A stretch of DNA of 64,000 bases from Kiloniellaceae bacterium (GTDB taxonomy: Bacteria > Pseudomonadota > Alphaproteobacteria > Kiloniellales > Kiloniellaceae), in the NCBI GenBank assembly GCA_021776195.1, contig JAJFGK010000112.1:62001-126000 (forward strand), read 5' to 3'. The notes under the pieces were generated by a model. It saw only the letters and a program-made list of their open reading frames with translations, did no database searches and was not told where the DNA came from. Position 1 is the first letter of the stretch. Each line of letters opens with the position of its first letter. Shown one piece after another: positions 59,540 to 64,000 of the stretch. A program made the translations under genes and the position numbers.

Positions 59540-59983
59540 TCACCCGTCCCCATCGCCCCCGTCACGCTTGGCGCTTTGGCCGACCGGCACGCCATAGAGT
59601 TCCAAGCGGTGGCCGACCAGTTTGTACCCGAGCTGATCCGCCACCAACCGCTGCAAGCGCTCGATCTCATCGTTCGTGAACTCGATGACCTCGCCGCTTT
59701 TCATATCGATCAGATGATCGTGATGCTCGTCGGGCCTTTCCTCATAGCGGGCCCGGCCATCGCCGAAATCATGGCGCTCCAGGATTCCGGCCTCTTCGAA
59801 CAACTTCAGCGTTCGATAGACGGTCGCGATTGAAATCTTTGGATCTTCTTCCATGGCCCGCTGGTGCAACAGCTCCACATCGGGGTGGTCTTCCGAACGC
59901 GCCAGGACCCTGGCGATGATCCGGCGCTGCTCGGTCATGCGCAGCCCTCTCTCCTGGCACAAGATCTCCAGTCGATCACCCAC
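59540..59983 (-). CDS. fur: Fur-family transcriptional regulator (Fur/Mur)
   Basis: A 147-residue regulator. LCQERGLRMTEQRRIIARVLARSEDHPDVELLHQRAMEEDPKISIATVYRTLKLFEEAGILERHDF is the DNA-binding half, and EERPDEHHDHLIDMKSGEVIEFTNDEIERLQRLVADQLGYKLVGHRLELYGV is the metal and dimer half with HHDHLID. In many alphaproteobacteria this gene is Mur, a manganese sensor; sequence alone does not separate the two. It lies upstream of olsB, so lipid genes may follow metal status. Confidence 0.92.
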   Translation of the reverse strand: MGDRLEILCQERGLRMTEQRRIIARVLARSEDHPDVELLHQRAMEEDPKISIATVYRTLKLFEEAGILERHDFGDGRARYEERPDEHHDHLIDMKSGEVIEFTNDEIERLQRLVADQLGYKLVGHRLELYGVPVGQSAKRDGGDGDG

Positions 59984-60040
59984 CGCTCGGCCCTGCTCCC
60001 TTCACCACGACGATCCTCTATCTCGACGCAAAGTTATAAC

Positions 60041-60077
60041 GAAAAAGGCGCTGCTCGCCTATGGCCGAACAGCGCCT
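60041..60077 (-). terminator. Terminator downstream of mucR
   Basis: On the minus strand AGGCGCTG pairs with CAGCGCCT around a 16-base loop and is followed by TTTTTC. It lies 27 bp past the mucR stop. Confidence 0.85.
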
Positions 60078-60103
60078 CCAAATTGTTCAATCGTTAGAGA
60101 AGC

Positions 60104-60520
60104 TTACTCGCTCTTGCGCCGCGCCTTGGTGCCCAGTCCGATTTCCTTGGCAAGCTTCGAACGCTGCCGCGCGTAGTTCGGCGCCACCATCGGGTAGTCC
60201 GGCGCCAGACCCCAGCGCTCGCGGTACTCTTCAGGCGACATGTCATAGGCCGTCTTGAGGTGACGCTTCAGCATTTTCAGCTTCTTGCCGTCCTCCAGGC
60301 ACACGATGTGGTCCGGGGTAATCGACTTCTTGATCGGAACAGCCGGCGTCGGACGCTCTGGCTCGGTTTCCTGCGGAATTCCAACGGTCGAAAGGGTATC
60401 ATAGACTTGGCGAATAATAGCAGGCAGCTCACCACCCGACACGGCATTATTCGATGCGTGCGCAGCGACAATATTGCTCGTGAGCGCCAGTAACTCGCTC
60501 TGCTTTGCTTGATCGGACAT
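60104..60520 (-). CDS. mucR: MucR/Ros family zinc-finger transcriptional regulator
   Basis: A 138-residue protein of the Ros/MucR type, a prokaryotic zinc finger regulating exopolysaccharide and virulence genes in rhizobia and brucellae. The diagnostic block is SITPDHIVCLEDGKKLKMLKRHLKTAYDMSPEEYRERWGLAPDYPMVAPNYARQRS. One Cys, then Asp in CLEDG, and two His give the C-D-H-H zinc ligand set. The ATG at 60520 has AAGGAG 13 bases upstream. The long AT-rich gap above it fits the AT-preferring binding of MucR and may be autoregulatory. Confidence 0.95.
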   Translation of the reverse strand: MSDQAKQSELLALTSNIVAAHASNNAVSGGELPAIIRQVYDTLSTVGIPQETEPERPTPAVPIKKSITPDHIVCLEDGKKLKMLKRHLKTAYDMSPEEYRERWGLAPDYPMVAPNYARQRSKLAKEIGLGTKARRKSE

Positions 60521-60706
60521 AATCTTTGATTGCTCCTTCTGAGCCACTTTACGCGAGAACTCTGATCATGAGCTTTATTAGCAGAGAGTCAAAATCTAAA
60601 TCAAGCGAAGAAATCACATAGCCCTATATCAAATCGAAATCCAATTTGGTGGTTACGAGGCCATGTGAGCAAAATATAGCCACAGTCCCCTGATGACGCC
60701 GCATTT

Positions 60707-60719
60707 GGTATCGAATACC
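60707..60719. promoter_or_regulatory. Perfect palindrome GGTAT-cga-ATACC between mucR and rimI
   Basis: A perfect 13-bp palindrome in the AT-rich 225-bp mucR-rimI gap, 27 bp past the rimI stop. It could be an operator of the mucR promoter. Nothing else in this gap is distinctive. Confidence 0.4.
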
Positions 60720-60745
60720 GATCATCGGCAAATTAAACCGACGTT

Positions 60746-61264
60746 TCATATGGTTTTACACAGTAAAAGAGCATCACTCGGAGGCCCCAACCCGTGATTG
60801 TAATAGCCTTTGCGCCGACCGATCCGGGCAAAGCCCAAGGCCCGATAGAGCGCCAAGGCGGCCGCATTATCGCTCGCGACCTCCAGGTGGCAGCGCCGGA
60901 CACCTGCACCAGCGGCGCGTGCGAGGAAGTCTTCGATCAGTTGGCTCGCAAGGCCTTGCCGGCGCCACGCAGGCGCCACGCCGAGCAGAAGTATTTCCGC
61001 CTCGTCGGCGACCCAGCGGGCGACGAGAAATCCGCCCTTTGGCTTTGGCGGCGGTTCGTCCCGGCTCTCTTCGGCCCCCGCGCTGGGCGCCGCGTCGGGC
61101 CCCACCAGGGTGATTAAGTGGCCGGGACTCTCCTGGTGTGCCCCGAGGGCTTCGCGGCTCCAGGCCTCACCGCGACTGTGGCCTGCTGGAAAACAGAGAC
61201 CTTGAAGAGCCGCCAGGGTGGCGATGTCGGACCGCGTGCAGACCCTGATCGATGGGGCGCTCAT
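60746..61264 (-). CDS. rimI: Ribosomal protein S18 alanine N-acetyltransferase
   Basis: A 172-residue GNAT acetyltransferase. VADEAEILLLGVAPAWRRQGLASQLIEDFLARAAGAGVRRCHLEVASDNAAALALYRALGFARIGRRKGYY contains the acetyl-CoA-binding RRQGLA. A short insert in the middle (SAGAEESRDEPPPKPKG) is low-complexity. The ATG overlaps the tsaB stop (ATGA). tsaB-rimI coupling is standard. Confidence 0.93.
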   Translation of the reverse strand: MSAPSIRVCTRSDIATLAALQGLCFPAGHSRGEAWSREALGAHQESPGHLITLVGPDAAPSAGAEESRDEPPPKPKGGFLVARWVADEAEILLLGVAPAWRRQGLASQLIEDFLARAAGAGVRRCHLEVASDNAAALALYRALGFARIGRRKGYYNHGLGPPSDALLLCKTI

Positions 61265-62013
61265 GCCCTGCCGCTGGTCCGGCCGCTGGCGCCCGGCTGC
61301 GCCGTCGGCAGGGTCACATCGGGCGCGCGCAGATAGAGCGGCTGGATCGAGGACCCGGGCTGCGCCCGGCTGCCATGGCGGGCCGCGAATCCGACAAAGC
61401 GACCGGCGTCGGCATGGCCGTGGCCCGTGCCGGGCCGTCGCAGGTCATCGGTCCGGTGGCTCAACAAGGCCGCCGCCTGATCCGCGGCGTCGCCGATCAG
61501 GCGAATGGGCCCCTCGGGGCAGCGCGCCGACAGGTCGTCGCCGGCGAGCGCGAGCGGCGGTGTCAGGGCATGGTCCTCATCCGCGAATATCTGGCAGTAA
61601 AAGTCGCTGCGCTTGGCGTTGAGCGCCACCAAATGCGAGCCGCCTTGCTCGAGGGGTCGAGGGTTTTCGGTGCCGGGCGGAGAAGCCGCCAGGGCGCCTG
61701 CCAGGTGGGCCTCGAAAGAGGTGAGGGGGATGACCGGCAGCCCGCGGGCCAGCGCCAGGCCCTGGGCGACCGCGAGACCGATACGCAATCCGGTGAAGGC
61801 GCCGGGACCGCGGGTCACGGCCAGGGCATCGAGTCCGCCGTAGCCCTGCCCCGCTTCGGCCATGACCTCCTCGATCATCGGCATGAGCCGTTCCGATTGG
61901 CCGCGCGCCATGGCCTCGAAGCGTCCGGCCAGAACCTTGCCGTCGCGCCACAGCGCCGCCGAACAAGCCGCGCCCGCGCTGTCGAATGCCAGAATTGTCT
62001 TCAACGCGGTCAC
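61261..62013 (-). CDS. tsaB: tRNA threonylcarbamoyladenosine synthesis protein TsaB
   Basis: A 250-residue inactive kinase-fold (ASKHA) subunit of the TsaBDE complex, which makes t6A37. ILAFDSAGAACSAALWRDGKVLAGRFEAMARGQSERLMPMIEEVMAEAG and LAVTRGPGAFTGLRIGLAVAQGLALARGLPVIPLTSFEA are diagnostic. The GTG at 62013 is the family-like start. It overlaps rimI. Confidence 0.95.
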   Translation of the reverse strand: MTALKTILAFDSAGAACSAALWRDGKVLAGRFEAMARGQSERLMPMIEEVMAEAGQGYGGLDALAVTRGPGAFTGLRIGLAVAQGLALARGLPVIPLTSFEAHLAGALAASPPGTENPRPLEQGGSHLVALNAKRSDFYCQIFADEDHALTPPLALAGDDLSARCPEGPIRLIGDAADQAAALLSHRTDDLRRPGTGHGHADAGRFVGFAARHGSRAQPGSSIQPLYLRAPDVTLPTAQPGASGRTSGRA

Positions 62014-62025
62014 CGCCTGACGGCC

Positions 62026-62586
62026 TCACAGCACGGCGCGAACCTCGACCACCTCGGGGATGTAGTGCCGCAGCATGTTTTCGATCCCCAGCTTCAAAGT
62101 CGCGGTGGAGGCCGGGCAGCCGGCGCAGGCGCCCTGCATGTGCAGGAGGACGACACCCTCTTCGAAACCGCGAAAGACGATATCGCCGCCATCCTGGGCG
62201 ACCGCGGGGCGCACCCGCTCTTCCAGAAGTTCCTTGATCTTGACCACCACCTCGTCGTCGTCCTGATCGGCCTCACCGGCGCCGAGGGGTTGGCTGACGG
62301 CCTCGACCACCACCGGCCGGCCGGCCATGAAGTGCTCCATGATGACACCCAGAATGGCCGGCTTCAGCAGATACCACTCGCGTTCCTCGGCCTTGGCGAC
62401 GGTGACGAAATCGGCGCCGAAGAACACTTCGGTGATGCCCTCGATCTGGAACAGACGTTGGGCCAGCGGCGAGGCGCCGGCGGACTCGGATTCGGGGAAG
62501 TAGGCGGTCCCCGCGCTCATGACCGTACGTCCCGGCAGGAACTTCAGTGTCGCCGGGTTGGGAGTCTCTTCGGTTTGGATGAACAT
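62026..62586 (-). CDS. NifU/Nfu-family iron-sulfur cluster carrier
   Basis: A 186-residue protein with an N-terminal Nfu domain (MFIQTEETPNPATLKFLPGRTVMSAGTAYF), a linker, and a C-terminal NifU-like domain with VRPAVAQDGGDIVFRGFEEGVVLLHMQGACAGCPASTATLKLGIENML, where CAGC binds an [4Fe-4S] cluster between two monomers. It delivers clusters to target proteins. ATG at 62586, with GGAG 7 bases upstream; a GTG two codons earlier is possible. Confidence 0.94.
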   Translation of the reverse strand: MFIQTEETPNPATLKFLPGRTVMSAGTAYFPESESAGASPLAQRLFQIEGITEVFFGADFVTVAKAEEREWYLLKPAILGVIMEHFMAGRPVVVEAVSQPLGAGEADQDDDEVVVKIKELLEERVRPAVAQDGGDIVFRGFEEGVVLLHMQGACAGCPASTATLKLGIENMLRHYIPEVVEVRAVL

Positions 62587-62664
62587 GGCCACTCTCTCCG
62601 TCGCGGGCAGGGGTCCTGGCCTCCGGCAGTCGGGGCCCGGGGCATGGTTTCACGTGGCATGGCG

Positions 62665-63183
62665 TCAAGTGACGCTGTCGATCTCGCCTTCGCTCATCGA
62701 GTCGGGCACCAGCACGATCGGGATATGAAGCTGACCGAGGTCCTTGCCTGTCAGCGCCGAAATCAAGGGACCGGGTCCGCGTTTGGCGGTGCTGGCGCCC
62801 AGCACCAGAAGCGAGATATCGGGTTGCTCTTCCAGCAGAGCAAAGAGCTCATCGCGCCGGTTGCCTTCCCGGATGTGCAAGGTCGGCAGCTTGCCGGAAA
62901 TCTCCCGCACCTCGACCGCCAGATCCTGCAGAACACGTTCGGCCTCGTTGCGCGCCTCTTCGCGCATGAGATCGCCGACCGTCATCCAGTGCTGAAACTC
63001 CGAGGGCTCGACGACAAAAAGCAGATTCACCCGCCCGCCGGAGTGGAACGCCCGGCGCGAGGCGTAGCGCAGCGCGAGGCGCATCTCCTTGGTCTCGTCC
63101 ACGACGACCAGGAAAACGCGCTCGTGCTCCTCATGAGGCACCGCGGCGTCGGCATCCGCGCCCTTGTCATCGCCATTGCTCAC
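62665..63183 (-). CDS. Universal stress protein (UspA family)
   Basis: A 172-residue protein. VFLVVVDETKEMRLALRYASRRAFHSGGRVNLLFVVEP and LLVLGASTAKRGPGPLISALTGKDLGQLHIPIVLVPD outline the Usp fold. The nucleotide-binding glycine motif GAS(x2)KRGPGPL is partly present (G-x2-G-x9-G is not clean). It lies 14 bp after the TIGR02186 gene. The GTG at 63183 is the likely start. Confidence 0.9.
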   Translation of the reverse strand: MSNGDDKGADADAAVPHEEHERVFLVVVDETKEMRLALRYASRRAFHSGGRVNLLFVVEPSEFQHWMTVGDLMREEARNEAERVLQDLAVEVREISGKLPTLHIREGNRRDELFALLEEQPDISLLVLGASTAKRGPGPLISALTGKDLGQLHIPIVLVPDSMSEGEIDSVT

Positions 63184-63196
63184 GACAGATTGTCCG

Positions 63197-63949
63197 TCAA
63201 AGTTTGCGGAAGATGGCGTTACCGGCCCATCCTGCCACCAGTGCTAGCAGGATCGCAATGATCCCGTAAAGGGCGGCCTGCCGGTGGGCGAAATCGAAAA
63301 CCTCGGCCTCCAGCCCAATCTTGGACACGAAGAGCGGTGTCGTCTGGGCCGATATGACCCGGCCCTGGCGCAGCAGATAGACTTGAACCTGATAGCTGCC
63401 GGTCGGCACATTGGCCGGCAGCGCGAAGCGCACCCGGAACAACTGATTGCCCAAGAACGTGACTCGGCCGACATCGGCCCGGTAGAGACCGAGGCGCTGT
63501 TGATTGCGAATCAGGCCTTCGCGCCACTCCTGGCGCAGGTTGGGCGAGGCCTTGGCCGCCGGCAGCTCGATTTTCACGTGCTCGAGACCGAGCTCATGGC
63601 GCGCCCGCACCGGGGCCGGCGCGATCTCATCCAGCGGGCGCGAGGCGGCGATGGTGTAGAAGCTGGGCGCCCGGTCGAAGGTCATGGTGGCGGAATTGAC
63701 CCAGACCCCAAAGACCCGGCTCTTGCGATGCATCACCAGGGGCCGGGTCGGGCCGCGGACAATGACCACCACGTCGCCCTCGCCGTCGATGGCACCGAAC
63801 AGCAGCACCTCGCTGCCGGAAAAGTCCGTCGCGATACCGACCAGGTGCTGCGAGATATCGACCACCAGGGGGGCCGCGCGCAACGGCGCCGCGCCGATGC
63901 CAAGGGCGAACAGGGCGCCTAGGGCCAGAATTGTCGGCCAGAGTTTCAT
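63197..63949 (-). CDS. TIGR02186 family exported/membrane protein
   Basis: A 250-residue protein with an N-terminal signal sequence (WPTILALGALFALGIGAAPLRAAP) and a C-terminal membrane helix (LYGIIAILLALVAGWAGNAIF). The large periplasmic part has HLVGIATDFSGSEVLLFGAIDGEGDVVVIVRGPTRPLVMHRKSRVFGVWVN, typical of TIGR02186. Function is unknown; the family is regularly found beside a TauE/SafE-type anion exporter, as here. The ATG overlaps the preceding stop (ATGA). Confidence 0.88.
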   Translation of the reverse strand: MKLWPTILALGALFALGIGAAPLRAAPLVVDISQHLVGIATDFSGSEVLLFGAIDGEGDVVVIVRGPTRPLVMHRKSRVFGVWVNSATMTFDRAPSFYTIAASRPLDEIAPAPVRARHELGLEHVKIELPAAKASPNLRQEWREGLIRNQQRLGLYRADVGRVTFLGNQLFRVRFALPANVPTGSYQVQVYLLRQGRVISAQTTPLFVSKIGLEAEVFDFAHRQAALYGIIAILLALVAGWAGNAIFRKL

Positions 63950-64000
63950 TCTCCGCCCAGCCCCAGGGAATAGACGTCAACCGGTTTGGCGGTCAGTTCG
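63946..64000 (-). CDS. C-terminal end of a probable TauE/SafE family exporter (cut by window edge)
   Basis: Only the last 17 residues (ELTAKPVDVYSLGLGGE) and the stop codon are present. The identification as TauE/SafE rests on context, because that family normally precedes a TIGR02186 gene; the fragment itself is not diagnostic. The stop overlaps the next start. Confidence 0.5.
   Translation of the reverse strand, partial: ELTAKPVDVYSLGLGGE

Noticed and set aside
60521..60745. Small RNA or gene in the mucR-rimI gap
   Set aside because: No open frame or promoter-terminator pair is convincing; only a 13-bp palindrome and AT-rich DNA are present.

Overview
The window is 64 kb of chromosomal DNA from a high-GC alphaproteobacterium, most likely a member of the Rhodospirillales or a near relative. 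The evidence is the set of lineage markers: a RegB-type redox sensor kinase, a MucR/Ros zinc-finger regulator, an Irr iron regulator beside fabA-fabB-fabI, an olsB-olsA ornithine-lipid pair, an rpsT-dnaA-dnaN-recF-gyrB replication block and an lnt-HTH-trmB-rimP-nusA-infB-rbfA-truB-rpsO-pnp block. Gene density is high. I saw no rRNA, no tRNA, no CRISPR array, no prophage and no insertion sequence. Gene order looks mostly vertical.

Layout. 1-8 kb: the truncated redox kinase, lower-ligand and nucleotide-loop cobalamin genes (cobT divergent from cobS-cobC), a SYLF lipid-binding protein, a DMT exporter, an AraC-MGMT DNA-repair fusion, a SprT-like metallopeptidase and a glyoxalase-fold protein. 8-19 kb (minus strand): a class A penicillin-binding protein, gyrB, recF, dnaN, dnaA, rpsT, a small exported protein and mutM. 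The dnaA upstream region is AT-rich and carries inverted repeats and two GANTC sites. 19-26 kb (plus strand): ubiE-ubiB-coaBC-dut, then an Rrf2 regulator, cysK and a MoeB/HesA-like E1 enzyme.

26-34 kb is the most accessory-looking part. A membrane-anchored GT51 transglycosylase is fused to a degenerate staphylococcal-nuclease fold. It is followed by an exported caspase-like protein with an EF-hand-like loop. After these come a 2-hydroxyacid dehydrogenase, an SH3 protein, a DUF2332 protein and a citrate-synthase homologue with its own DNA-binding domain, whose start codon abuts three TTGATCAA-type boxes. 34-37 kb: an irr-linked rubrerythrin / CCG-domain Fe-S protein / DUF3501 operon. 37-40 kb: fabA-fabB-fabI for unsaturated fatty acid synthesis.

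40-64 kb (minus strand): a sulfotransferase, the pnp-to-rimP translation/transcription operon, trmB, an XRE regulator, lnt-corC-ybeY-phoH-miaB, the lipid pair olsA-olsB behind a Fur-family gene, mucR, rimI-tsaB, an Nfu-type Fe-S carrier, a universal stress protein, and a TIGR02186 membrane protein with the end of a TauE-like exporter. Strong hairpin-plus-U terminators follow pnp, trmB and mucR.

The leads I consider most worth following are the transglycosylase-nuclease-fold fusion with its caspase neighbour, the self-targeting HTH-citrate synthase, and the Irr-associated Fe-S operon. All functional claims are from reading motifs by eye; no database search was possible.
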